A DNA stretch of 64,000 nt, taken from Aldrovandia affinis (Eukaryota > Chordata > Actinopteri > Notacanthiformes > Halosauridae). Shown here in pieces: positions 22,366-33,173 of the stretch. The first letter of the stretch is position 1. The number at the start of each line of letters is the position of its first letter. The position numbers and the translations under genes are program-made. The DNA lies in contig JAINUG010000176.1 of the NCBI GenBank assembly GCA_029706075.1, forward strand, positions 1,240,001 to 1,304,000, written 5' to 3'. The notes below the pieces were generated by a model. It was not told where the DNA came from and ran no database searches. It was given only the letters and a program-made list of their open reading frames with translations.

Positions 22366-22446
22366 AAGGCAAAATTAAATCTGAATCGCAATAGGCTGCT
22401 GTTTCATTTTTACAATAAAGAATAGAAGCAGGGAAGAGACCACAGC

Positions 22447-23917
22447 CAGGGTTGGGAGGGTTACTTTGTAAATGTAATTAGTGCCTGAATACTGATTACA
22501 CGGCTCTGAAAGTAATCCGATACGAATACAGTTACATGTCTCAAAAAAGTAACGTAATCAGATTACTTTTAGAATACTTTTGGATTACTTACTTTTTCCA
22601 TCACAGATGGGTATGTTTTGGGGTACAGGAGACATTGGGAAGCTGTTATAGGCCTATAGCCAAAGGTGGTGCTACTTAGTACTAAAAGGGTGCTCAAACT
22701 TTTGCACACGCCATGTTCACTTTTTTTATTTGATCAGTAATACATTTAAATAGTTATTATGCATTACACTTTGAAAAAGGATGTCATGTTCAACTTTCCA
22801 CTGTGTTGAGGTCAGGTCAGCTTCTGTTCATTTAATAATAAATACTAATACATTTGAGATGTCAATTTAGCTAAATATATGCAACATTGTATCTGCATTT
22901 TTGTTGTAGTAAATCGTCATTAACATGTTATGGAATTAGAATGGACAGATTCAAAATTAATCATAATAAAAAGCAAAGGGATATTGAAAGGCAAGTTCTT
23001 TTACTGTTTTGATGGCTAATCATGAGCATAACTCAAACACAGCATCTGAAACAATGTAATAACTTTTGAAACTTTTTTGGCACTGGAATAACAGCGACTT
23101 GTAAGGGATATGGCTTAGAAAAGTGCCAGTGTTATGGCTGTGTAGCGGCGAATGCTCGGCAGTGCATAACGTAATTGATGTATAGTAGAGTACAATTGTC
23201 TACCAAATTGGGAGAAAACTGGGAAAAATAAAAAGAATAAAATAAAATGCCATTGTTTCAACAATAAAGAAAGCAGTATAACATTAGCAGAGCAGTTATT
23301 GCGATGCCTCAAACCGTAGGCTAAGGTCAGGTAACAGCAAATTACTGCAGAACTGTGTTCATTAAACTGAAGGTTAGCTAACGTTGACTTACTCCAAGTG
23401 CTTTTAAGATTCGAAGTCCAGTCCTTTGATGCTGACAGTATCTTTATTCCTGGAAGACACAAGTTACACTGGACCGACAGATTTTTCCCATGTTCTTCTT
23501 TAAACTGGAAATTGTGTCGATAACGCCACAAACTAAAAGCTGACTTTTCTTCCATCTTGTCCCTATCAATGTTTGTCTGAGTGTGGGCGCTTTTTTTAAA
23601 CGCATTTTTTTTAACGCAGTTTTTGGTTCTGTGCAGCGGCTGTAGTTTTTCGTGAGCTGTGTGATGATAATCATGTAGGCGTGATAATTTCATGCTGTAA
23701 CTTTAGTAATGAATATCAGCTCATTAATGTTTGTAAGGAAAACATTCCACCAAGAATTCCAAGAAGTAATCCAAAATGTATTCACTTCAGGTTTATTAAA
23801 GTAACTGTATTCAGATTATTTGTTTTTCAAATGTAACGCGAGCTGAATACAGTTACTTGATTTTTGTATTCTGATTACGTAACGCCGTTACATGTATTCC
23901 GTTACAACCCAACCCTG
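22447..23917 (-). mobile_element. hAT transposon, non-autonomous (copy 2), 1,471 bp
   Basis: Same element as 13,187-14,651: TIRs CAGGGTTGGG/CCCAACCCTG and perfect 8-bp TSDs ACCACAGC (22,439-22,446 and 23,918-23,925). The two copies differ by scattered substitutions and small indels only (roughly 98% alike by eye), so both inserted recently. It sits inside another transposon that sits inside an L2 LINE. Confidence 0.9.
23393..23693 (-). pseudogene. hAT transposase first exon with BED zinc-finger start (copy 2)
   Basis: In this copy the minus strand frame from 23,693 is continuous from MKLSRLHDYHHTAHEK through KMEEKSAFSLWRYRHNFQFK and EEHGKNLSVQCNLCLPGIKI to LSASKDWTSNLKS. The bases AGTAAGTC following the exon resemble a donor. 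Compared with copy 1, one T is missing near 23,403, which shifts the last residues (NLKKHLE in copy 1). No later exon lies in the element. Confidence 0.55.
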
Positions 23918-25261
23918 ACCACAGCCAGTGGGGGCACCAAGACCAGTTAGGTCACATTACGCTAAAAATTTTTGCAGGGGCAGCAGGCCAGACACTGGTG
24001 AAATTCCTGCCCTGGATGACACTGAATGTATTTGGATGTTTTAATTTATTATTTTCTATTTTTGTTATTTATGTTTGTGTCACCCTTTGTTTCATCCAAT
24101 CCAGTTACCCTTTATGTTTTAATAAACATCTTTGGACAAATTTGTCCCTAAACCTAAACTAATTGGTGTCGTTGCGTGATTTTTGCCATTTTGTTATCGT
24201 GAAATTGGTATTAAATTTCATTCTGAGTGGCATTAAAAAAGTATTAAAAAGCCTTAAATCTGACTTGGCTAAACCTGCAGATACCCTGCCTTCCTGACTC
24301 AGACATCCTTCAACTTGTTCTCTCCCACCGTCCCACCACCTGCCCTCTTGATCCCATTCCTTCCCTCTCTTCCAGTCCATTGCTATGGACATCCTCCCCT
24401 TTGTCTCCAATGTCATTAACTCCTCTCTTTCCTCTGGCTCTGTCCCCTCCTCCCTCAAATGCGCTCATGTTGTCCCCCTCCTCAAAAAACCCTCTCTGAA
24501 TCCTGCTGTCATCTCTAACTACCAACCTGTCTCTCTCCTCCCATTCCTTTCCAAAACATTAGAGCGGGCTGTCTATAATCAACTGTCCGCTCATCTCTTA
24601 CAGAACGACCTGCTTGATCCCAACCAATCTGGGTTCAGAGCAGGCCACCCACAGAGACTGCTCTCCTTGCGGTCACTGAGGCTCTTCACGGGGCTAAGTC
24701 CCGATCCCTTAGCTCCGTCCTCCTCCTCCTCGACCTGTCGGTGGCATTCGACACCGTGGACCGCCGGATCCTGCTCTCATCTCTCGTCGAGATGGGAATC
24801 TCTGGATCTGCGTTGACATGGTTTGAGTCCTACCTGGCTGACCGGTCCTACCAGGTGGCCTGGAGAGGATCCTCTCCTCTCCCCACACCCTCTCTACCGG
24901 AGTCCCACAGGGCTCGGTGCTAGGCCCCGTCCTATTTTCTCTGTACACCAAGTCACTTGGCTCTGTTATTTCTGCTCATGGTTTTTCCTATCACTGTTAT
25001 GCTGATGACACTCAACTGTTTCTCTCCTTCCCTCCATCTGATACCCAGGTCCCAGCACGGATCTCTGCATGCCTGGCTGACATCTCCGTATGGATGTCCA
25101 CCCACCACCTGAAGCTGAACCTGGGGAAGACAGAGCTGCTCTTCCTCCCAGCGAAGGGCTCCCCGATGATTGATGCGTCAATCACCGTGGAAGGCTCCAT
25201 AGTGTCTCCGTCCCAGTCTGCCAGGAGTCTTGGGGTAACCCTGGACAACCAGCTGTGCTTC

Positions 25262-26230
25262 TCATTATTACATTACATTATAGGCATTTGGCAGACGCTC
25301 TTATCCAGAGCGACGTACAACAAAGTGTTAACCGTAGTCAAGAACAGTTTAGCTGAAAGCCACCCTAGTGGGAAGTACAATTCCTGGGTGCTAGGAGCAA
25401 CCACATAGTTAAACTAGGACCCTGTAGGTAAATCTGTAGCCACAATTCAGAGGTAGCAGTAAAGCACTCAATGCAGGAAATAATGCCTAAGCCTAATACA
25501 ATACATAAACAAGTAGACGTGTAAACTAAGCGACTATGTCCCTAAGTTAACAAAAACCGGACTACGGGAGAGGTGCACCCTGAAGAGGTGAGTCTTCAGT
25601 CGACGCTGAAGGTGGCCAGGGTCTTAGCTGTTCTGACTTCCACCGGAAGGTCATTCCACCATCGTGGAGCCAGAACCGACAGGAGACGTGACCGGGAAGC
25701 GCAGGTTCGGAGGGGAGGTGCTAGGCGCCCTGAGGTAGCAGAACGGAGAGGTCTGGCAGGTGTGTAGGGTTTGAAGATCTTGGTGAGGTATGTTGGGGTT
25801 GATCCCTTGACTGCCTGGTATGCTAGGACCAATGTCTTGAATTTGATGCGAGCTATAACAGGCAGCCAGTGGAGGGTAGTGAGCAGGGGGTGACATGGGA
25901 GTGTCGAGGAAGGTTGTAGATCAGACGGGCCGCAGCGTTCTGGATGAGTTGCAGGGTCTGATGGCAGATGCGGGAAGGCCAGCCAGAGCGAGTTGCAGTA
26001 GTCCAAGCGGGACAGTACCATTGCTTGGACCAGGAGCTGGGTAGAGTACGTGGTAAGGAAGGGACGGATCCTCCTGATGTTATACAGGAACAATCTGCAC
26101 GCCCGGCTTACCGCTGCAATGTTCATTGATAGGGACAGCCTGTTGTCCATCACCACACCGAGATTCTTCGCGCAGGGTGATGATGTCACCAGGGTGTCAC
26201 CTAGAGAAATGGTGTCTTCTCGAGCCATAT
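25262..26230 (-). mobile_element. L2-clade LINE 3' fragment (second L2 family), antisense insertion
   Basis: On the minus strand from about 26,230: NMAREDTISLGDTLVTSSPC, AKNLGVVMDNRLSLS, then RIRPFLTTYSTQLLVQAMVL, LDYCNSLWLAFPH, LTTLHWLPVIARIKFKTLVL and RWWNDLPVEVRTAKTLATF. The 3' UTR runs down to 25,262 and ends in the hairpin CGCTCT-GGATA-AGAGCG (25,296-25,312) and a TGTAA-type tail. The host L2 frame is cut between ...LDNQLCFS and ITRTCRF. It is 5'-truncated, as usual for LINE insertions. Confidence 0.8.
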
Positions 26231-27020
26231 TGCAGTGATCACTCGGACCTGCCGTTTCTCCCCTCCACAACATCCGGAGGATCCGATCGTTCCTCACCCA
26301 AGAGGTCACTCAACTCCTGGTCCAGGCCCTGGTGATCTCACGTCTGGACTACTGCAATTCCTTGCTGGCAGGCCTTCCGGCCTGTGCCATCAAGCCACTG
26401 CAACTAGTCCAGAACGCTGCCGCTCGCCTGGTGTTCAACCAGCCGAAGTTCACCCACGTCTACTCTCCTCTGCACTGGCTCCCCATCGCAGCACGCATCA
26501 GATTCAAGTCACTGGTGCTTGCTTTTCAAGCGGCCAGAGGTACTGCTCCCCCATACCTCCAGTCACTCATCACTCCCTACACCCCCGCCCAGACCCCTCC
26601 GCTCCGCCTCCGCTGGCAAACTGACTGCCCCATCCCTCCGGGCGCCTGGCAGCCGCTCCTCGCGGTCTCGCCTCTTCTCTGTCCTGGTCCCTCGCTGGTG
26701 GAACGACCTCCCGCAATCGGTCAGGACTGCGGAATCACTTCCAATCTTCCGCAAGAGACTCAAAACCCACCTCTTCAGACTCCACTACCACTGAACACTG
26801 TCCATCTAGTCAATCTGTCGTCACCACTGTTTACTTGTTCTACACTTTAAAAAAACAAACAAACAAAAAAACCCACTAACCTTTTCTTTCCCAGTGTTAC
26901 ACTTATGATACGCAGACACCTGCAATGATGTCTATTGCTGTTTTACTGCACTGATCTTGTGCGCTAACTATGATTGTTCTTACCTTGTATTAATGCACAT
27001 CTTGTAAGTCAGTCTGGAAA

Positions 27021-30000
27021 AATTTTAAAAATGTACATCTTATCATATTCACAACAGGAAAAAAGAAAACAAAATCGAATCCTACTTTAAAGAACCCAGT
27101 TAGTTCATCTGAGATTTTAAATATGAATGAACAGAATCAGGCAAAGCAGAATAATAGATTGTCTTCAAAGCCTCACAGAAAAGGGCAGGACTATAGTTTT
27201 GTTTATTCCATAAAAACTTGTTTTAAAGAATACGGAAACATTTCTTTACTTCAAATTCAAATCCATTTTCAGCTCCAGACACATCATTTCTGAAACTTCA
27301 GAAGAGATACTCTGCAGTGCTCTTTAAATCTCTTTGAGTGAGTGCCCTGTTGATCCAGCTTTTGGGGTCAACCCTGCTAATTTCACCCTCACGGGGGAAC
27401 ATAAAGGGACGATCCAAGAGCCATGACCCAGCAACATTAATGCTGATTCTTGATTCCAGATTCTAGAATCTTTGTGGATAACAAAGTTGATTTGCACACA
27501 TATTTTGTTCCAAATTCCTCTGCTTTTATGTTTGGCTAGTGTTTTTTTTAAGTCAAGTAACTGTGAGAAGTGATCATTCACAATCACCACTTACAGTCAC
27601 CTTGTCAAATATGAGCATATACAGTATAAATGATAATTGAAGAGAATGGACATAGCCTCTGATTTTCATAGCATGATTAGCTAATAACAGGATCCAGGGT
27701 GCATATTTTTCTATGATGTACATGCATAGAGAAAGTGCTTAGATTCAAGATACAGTATGTGAGTGAAAAAACATATTTGAATTTCTCATTATTAATCAAG
27801 GCATAGTCTTATTAATAAAGTATAACAGACGCTACTGCATTTTGATTAAGGGTTCTAAAATGTCAGTCTAAAGGTTATAAAAAAAGGTCTATAACATGTC
27901 TACATAGATATAAAATTATATAACCTGGTTAGATGGCTCAGATCTTAAAGAACATTTTACTAGGGAGTACTAGCTGGTGGCTCATAGCTGTGTTTACGTG
28001 TTAGTTGATGAGTTGTTTGCTAGCAATAATAAGTGTGGGTTAGTTAGCTTTCTGTGAGAGTTCATTATAAATCACAGCTGTAGACCACAGTTTATTTTGA
28101 TAGCTTTTCTCGTGTAGTGGAGTGTTCTGAATGACATTTTCCTTAAAAAGTTTTCTGATGGTATTTAATAGAGATTGTAACAATCATATAATCACTCTCT
28201 TCATCAATCAAGATAACAAATTAGCCGGATTCATGATGCTTCTCTGTGGAGAAACATTCAGTTGTTCCAACAATCAGTAAACAACAAACCCTTATTGGTT
28301 TTCAATTATTACATTTGTGCCCGTATGAAAATATGTGCCAAAAAATGACCACTCCTTCTAAGGTGATCTCAGCTGGTACAGACCACCGGACAACAGATGT
28401 AGATAATACCAGTGAGTTGTTCAGTGAGTTGTTCATTATTTTGCTGTCTCTTCTCCAGGGTATGCAATATCACCTCACCTGTTTATTGTTGTGAATCAGC
28501 AGAGAAAATGTGATTAAACAATGGGAGTGAGCCGCAGACCACTGGCTGTACTCCTGATTAAAATCTGATGAGAGATTCAAGGGGCACCTGAAGAATGTTT
28601 GGACTGACAACATTCCCTGATTTAAAGCATATACTACAGGATAAGATGTCCCCTGCATTCAATAACCAAGTCAAGATCTTCTCGAGTGTGTTTGAAATTT
28701 GCTCTGAGCAACAGACTCCTGTGTTTGGGGAAATAAACAGCCCGACTCCATTTCACAGGGATTTAGGGAAGATCTTATTAAGATCTTAAGATCGCATTGA
28801 ATATTGCATGGGCTTTGTAAGGGTTCAGCATCAATCGGGAATCCCAAGTGGATCATGCATGGTGGGTATGGATTCTGTCTGGGTCCGATCCTTTATCTCC
28901 ACCTTCTACCCTACAACTTCTAAGTGAAGAAAAACATTAATTTAAAATAAAATGTAGAATACCTTGGATTGATAACCCATGTCATGTGCTGAGGAAAACC
29001 ATAGAATATCAGCTTAGGGCATTGTGGTTTCGTGTTCAAATCCTGGACGATTGCCCTTGAGCCAAACTCCTCTCCTCATAATTGTAATCATAATTGAGAC
29101 ATAATTGTAATGTGTGTTGCAGAAGCTGTGTATATTGCATAAAATGTAAATTTCCTCTTAATAAATTGATTTGCTATGCAAATACCATAATTATGCAGCT
29201 GCAACTGTGTGCCACTCTGTCTGGGGACATTTTCTGACAGTTTGGAGCAGACATACTTCAAACAAATGTGTGAGTTACGGCTTGTAAACAATATCCACAA
29301 TGCAGGAAGAGGATGAAAAATTCAGCTACCATTGAATAGATAAACACTGGCAGCTATTTCATTTAAATGCTATCGGAACAACTTGGGCCCGGCCTACATT
29401 ACATTAACACATCCATCCAAAGGCTTATACTAAATTTAAAAGCTTATCAACAGAACCTGTCTGCGGATGCAATACCATTTCAGACAGTTACAGCCAGTGC
29501 AAAGAATGTTCTTTTTTTCCATTTATTCAATTTTACAAATGCATAATTGACAAATGCATCATTGTAGAAATCATTGCTGATTATGCCAAGTGATTTATCA
29601 GCAACCCTTATGATCAGAATGCACAGTTTAGGAACTTCCTCTGAAAAATGATAATATGGTCAGCTGTCCCAAACAACAATAAGATTAAAAAAACAACCGG
29701 CTGAAACAACTCACAGTTGTTGGATCCAACCCCAACTTTTGCGGGTTATTGTAATATTTGATATTTGATATCCGATATTACTATAAAAAAAACAATCCAG
29801 GCAACAGAGCATTCTTTTCAAGATACCCTTGAAATTATAAAATTCCCAGCACTTTTTCTGGTAAGCATAAAATCCTTGAGGCTGATAGGCTGGCCTTCCT
29901 CTCCGAGCATATCCACATCTAAGTCTTGCTGGACTTATTCTTCCATTATCTTACCCCCACCTTACTCTCCCTGACCCTCTAACTCAATTACAGAATTGAA

Positions 30001-30228
30001 ATAAAAAAACAAATGTCAGCTGGCTTTAGAGATTCTTTCTATACATTGCCTCTGACCTCCACATGGCAAATCCTTCCCTCGCTCAAAGGGAAAATAAGAG
30101 TATTAGGCAGTTTTAGTCAAATAGTGCCATTGTGCTCTCAAAACTCTCAAATTAGAAAGAAACAGAATAGTCTAGTGAGTTCATCTCTGCCCTGCAGAAG
30201 GAGCAGTTTATAACCACACATACACATA
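27021..30228. other. No gene recognised; probable intron or intergenic DNA
   Basis: AT-rich unique-looking DNA. Short frames here show no family motif and no convincing splice-bounded exon. Confidence 0.4.
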
Positions 30229-31432
30229 CACTACCGGTCAATAGTATTAGAACACCCCTTTTTTCCATTTTTACTGAAATTAAACTACTAGAGGTAAAAA
30301 AAAAAAAAAAAAGTTTAGGTTACCAAAAACTGAAAAATAATGGGCGGCACAGTGGTGCAGTGGATAGCGCTGTCGCCTCACAGCAAGAAGGTCTCGGGTT
30401 CGAATCCAGGCCGGGGGCCTTTCTGTGCGGAGTTTGCATGTTCTCCCCGTGTCCGCGTGGGTTTCCTCCGGGTACTCCGGTTTCTTCCCACAGTCCAAAG
30501 ACATGCACGTTAGGCTAATTGGAGAGTCTAAATTGCCCGTAGGTATGAGTGTGTGAGTGAATGGTGTGTGTGCCCTGCGATGGATTGGCGACCTGTCCAG
30601 GGTGTATTCCTGCCTCTCGCCCGGAACGCATGCTGGGATAGGCTCCAGCCCCCCGCGACCCTGACCAGGAATAAGCGGCTTAGATAATGGATGGATGGAT
30701 GGATGAAAAATAATGTACATTTCTGAGTTATAAAAAAAGGCCCATTTCAGGGAACAAGTAATGGGTTAACGTGGGTTAACAGTCACTCTGTGCAAGTCGC
30801 CGACTCTGGATCCAGCAAAAGAGCCCCAGACCATCATCCTTCCTCCTCCATGTTTGACAATTGGTGTCACGCACTGAGGACCCATCCTCCCGCCTACTCG
30901 ACGGCCTACAAACACCTTTCAAAATTAAAAGATTTCAAATTTGGATTCATCGGTCCATAAGACCTTATAGTCTTCAGTAGTCCACTGGCAGTGCTTCATG
31001 GTCCAGGCAAGCCTCTTTTTCTGATTTTGCCATCTTGGCAAAGCAATGGCTTTCTTACTGCCACTCGACCTGTCAAACCTGCAGCTCAAAGTCTTCTCTT
31101 CACAGTTGAAACTGAGACGTCCTTACTTTGACCAGTGTTAAGCTGTGCTTGAAGCTGTTGTCCTGTGAGCCGCCTATCATGCAAGCTGTTGACTCTCAGA
31201 CATTTTCTTCTGATTTGTTGTGGCTTTGGGTTGTCTCCAGTTTCCAAGTGCCTTTTGATGGTGTAGGAAACTACTCACTGCCAAAAAATGTACATTATTT
31301 TTCAGTTTTTGGCAACCTAAACAGTTTACCGCTTACCTTTGTACCATTTCAGGTTATTTCCTGGACTTGAACTGCTTAAATTTCAGTCAAAACTGGAAAA
31401 TGGGGGTGTTCTAAAACTTTTTACCGGTAGTG
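30229..31432 (-). mobile_element. Degenerate Tc1/mariner element with complete ends
   Basis: Ends CACTACCGGT...(left) and ...ACCGGTAGTG (right) are inverted repeats flanked by TA dinucleotides (30,227-30,228; 31,433-31,434), with extended TIR similarity (attagaacacccc / gggggtgttcta). The minus strand near 30,770-30,870 reads TPIVKHGGGRMMVWGSFAGS, a Tc1 transposase block. No full ORF remains. After removing the nested SINE it is about 830 bp, shorter than an autonomous Tc1 (about 1.6 kb). A fragment of the family lies at 345-778. Confidence 0.85.
30343..30704 (+). repeat. tRNA-derived SINE of the V-SINE/DANA type, inserted in the Tc1
   Basis: Begins gggcggcacagtggtgcagt, holds a perfect Pol III B box ggttcgaatcc (30,397-30,407), then the conserved central segment (ggagtttgcatgttctcccc, ggtttcctccgggtactccg, cagtccaaagacatgc). 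It ends in a (TGGA)n tail. The 11-bp TSD gaaaaataatg is perfect (30,332-30,342 and 30,705-30,715). The tRNA-like head, conserved core and LINE-like tail follow the V-SINE plan known from zebrafish DANA. Confidence 0.85.
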
Positions 31433-31592
31433 TACATACACATACACGCACGCACATGCACGCACATACACACATATACGCACGCATGCACACACAGACA
31501 CATACACACATACATACAAAACACGTGTAAAAACACACCCATTCACACACACACACACACACATGCATGCACACACAAACACACACATGCAA
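31433..31592. repeat. Complex CA-rich microsatellite
   Basis: Interrupted (CA)n, (CATA)n and (CGCA)n runs beginning right at the Tc1 end. The apparent frames in it are low-complexity. Confidence 0.9.
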
Positions 31593-31950
31593 GCGCAGTG
31601 ATGCAGCAGCTTGGAGCACCTTGCACAATGTCTGTGGTGCTTCACCCTTGGAAAGCTGTCTACTGACCCAGAGATTATCACAGCTGAACCTCCTCATCTC
31701 CTCATCAGCTGTGCTGATGACTATGTGGAAGGAAAATGCCTACTAGGGCACTACACAGACTACATTCTTCAAGCATGCACTGACATTTTCAGATCTCATT
31801 GAAGGTGTAAGCGGTACATTACTTTAAAATTCAGAGTAGTGCAGTGCGGGACATCATTTTTCACAAAAGCGGACCTGGGATCAGTGATCTGTACACATTA
31901 CTTAGAAACATTTGTATTCACACGCTAGGTTAATCTTCTATCTTCAATGG
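31593..31950. other. No feature recognised
   Basis: Unique-looking DNA between the microsatellite and the LTR. No coding support. Confidence 0.35.
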
Positions 31951-32412
31951 CTTCCTGTGGAGGGCGTCGGTCTCGGCAACATGGGAGTGGCAGGGTTGCC
32001 TTTGGTTTTTCTTGTTGTGGAGGCGTTTGGAGCAGGGATACTTTCTGGGGGCAGGTTTGGCACTCTCACAGGGTGTGAGCATGAACTGTCGACCGGAAGG
32101 TTGTTCCAAAGGCCATCATTGATTTAATTATGATTTAATTGATGTTAATTGGTAAGTGATTATTCACTTATTCACAGTTTGTGTGTGAGAATGTGAGTGG
32201 GTGTGGTCTGTCAATTGTTTTGTGTTTGGTGATTAGGTGTGTGAATGTTGGACCAGTGATTGCCTCACGAGTCCCACCTGAGCCAGGCAGAAAGTAAGCC
32301 TATTTAAGAGCAGGTGGGGCGAGTGTGGAATCAGTTAATCATGTCATTCATGTGTGCGTATTGAGTTGTTGATTGTCATTGTGTGTGGCTTGAGAGTTAG
32401 TCTTTGTCTGAT

Positions 32413-32413
<1 letters not shown>

Positions 32414-32466
<53 letters not shown>
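32414..32466. repeat. (GT)n microsatellite
   Basis: About 26 TG units, almost uninterrupted, inside the LTR. Confidence 0.95.
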
Positions 32467-32495
32467 TGTCTGTGTGCGTGCATGCGGGAAAGAGA

Positions 32496-32655
32496 GAGAG
32501 GGTGCCCTGAAAGAGGGTCCGCCTCTCGCCCTCGGTGTGATCATGAAAGAGAGCGAGAGGGTGCCCTGAAAGAGGGTCCACCTCTCACCCTTGGTGTGAT
32601 TGGAGAGCGAGAGGGCGCCCTGAAAGAGGGTCCGCCTCTCGCCCTTGGTGTGATT
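32496..32655 (+). repeat. Tandem repeat, three units of 50-60 bp
   Basis: Each unit reads gagagggtgccctgaaagag, then ggtccgcctctcgccctcgg and tgtgat, with small differences. Units start near 32,496, 32,555 and 32,608. They lie just downstream of the TATA-like site of the LTR. Confidence 0.85.
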
Positions 32656-33173
32656 GGAAGAGAATTCACACTCAGGCAGTGGAGAGTGTTTCTGGACAAC
32701 GGCCCGAGAACTCTCACTGAAAGAGTGGAGAGTGTCTCGGGGCTGGTTGCCAGAGAACTCTCACTGTGAGGAGTGGCGAGGGTCTCGGTGTGTTTAGGGT
32801 AAAAGAGAACTTGGACTGGAAAGTTTGAGTGTCTCTGTATGCATGGGTTTGGGGAAGCACTTGAAAAGTCACTGGATATGTGTGTGCCTGGGGAGGTTCT
32901 AGGGGATGGAAGAGGCGCAGTGTAATGTTAAGTTTGGATTATTTTAGTTTGTTATTTTAGTTAGTTGTTTTTGCCCGAAAGCTCCGCGGCAAGTAGGGTG
33001 AAGACTTTGTGTTTGTTTTATGTTAACCTGCTCTCCCACTGTCTCCCTCCCATGTCTGGGGGGAGAGACAGGAAAAAATAAAATAAAATCCGGTCCGTGG
33101 ACCAAAGAATCCACTCCATCTCCAGACTGCTCTGTTCCCGTCCAGGGATTGTCACGTGGCGTGTGACACTTCC

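Larger units (their letters stand above)
20844..24288 (+). mobile_element. hAT-like DNA transposon with 6-bp TSD, itself interrupted
   Basis: Terminal sequences CAGGGTGTCCGC and GCAGATACCCTG form imperfect inverted repeats, with AGTATTAAAAAG-like motifs inside each end. The flanks show the 6-bp duplication CCTTCC (20,838-20,843; 24,289-24,294). The paralogous L2 copy at about 57,760 shows the unoccupied site with a single CCTTCC. It carries a zinc-finger transposase start (21,222-22,190). A second hAT element (22,447-23,917) lies inside. Without that insertion the element is about 1.97 kb. Six-base TSDs are unusual for hAT (8 bp) but known for some subgroups. Confidence 0.82.
20148..27020 (+). 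mobile_element. L2-clade LINE, 5'-truncated, carrying three later insertions
   Basis: Starts in the endonuclease domain (HIIVLYRPPGPLGSFLDEMD, LFGDFNLPLETS, VSDHCFLSFSLPLP). The reverse transcriptase resumes at 24,289 (DILQLVLSHR..., SGFRAGHP, LLLDLSVAFDTVD, then [12 protein letters not shown] near 25,000). The C-terminal domain resumes at about 26,230 (ISRLDYCNSLLAGLP, HWLPIAARIRFKSLVLAFQA, VPRWWNDLP) and the 3' UTR ends near 27,020 with a decayed tail. Stops and frame changes interrupt the ORF. Insertions are a hAT-like transposon (20,844-24,288) and an antisense L2 fragment (about 25,262-26,230). The copy at 56,715-58,716 gives the empty sites. Confidence 0.88.
31956..33168 (+). mobile_element. 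Solo LTR, 1,213 bp, with 5-bp TSD
   Basis: Starts TGTGGAGGGCGTCGG and ends GGCGTGTGACA. It is flanked by the perfect 5-bp repeat CTTCC (31,951-31,955; 33,169-33,173). A TATA-like gcctatttaagagc lies at about 32,298-32,311 and a poly(A) signal run (aaataaaataaaatcc) at about 33,080-33,095, giving plus orientation with a U3-R-U5 order. A (GT)n run and three tandem 50-60-bp units lie in it. No gag or pol flanks it. Part of its 5' end recurs at 35,045. Confidence 0.75.

Noticed and set aside
31383-31697. Cysteine/valine- and threonine/histidine-rich frames around CA repeats (also 32,348-32,581, 37,563-38,178)
   Set aside because: They are translations of (CA)n/(GT)n microsatellites. Low complexity, no family signal.
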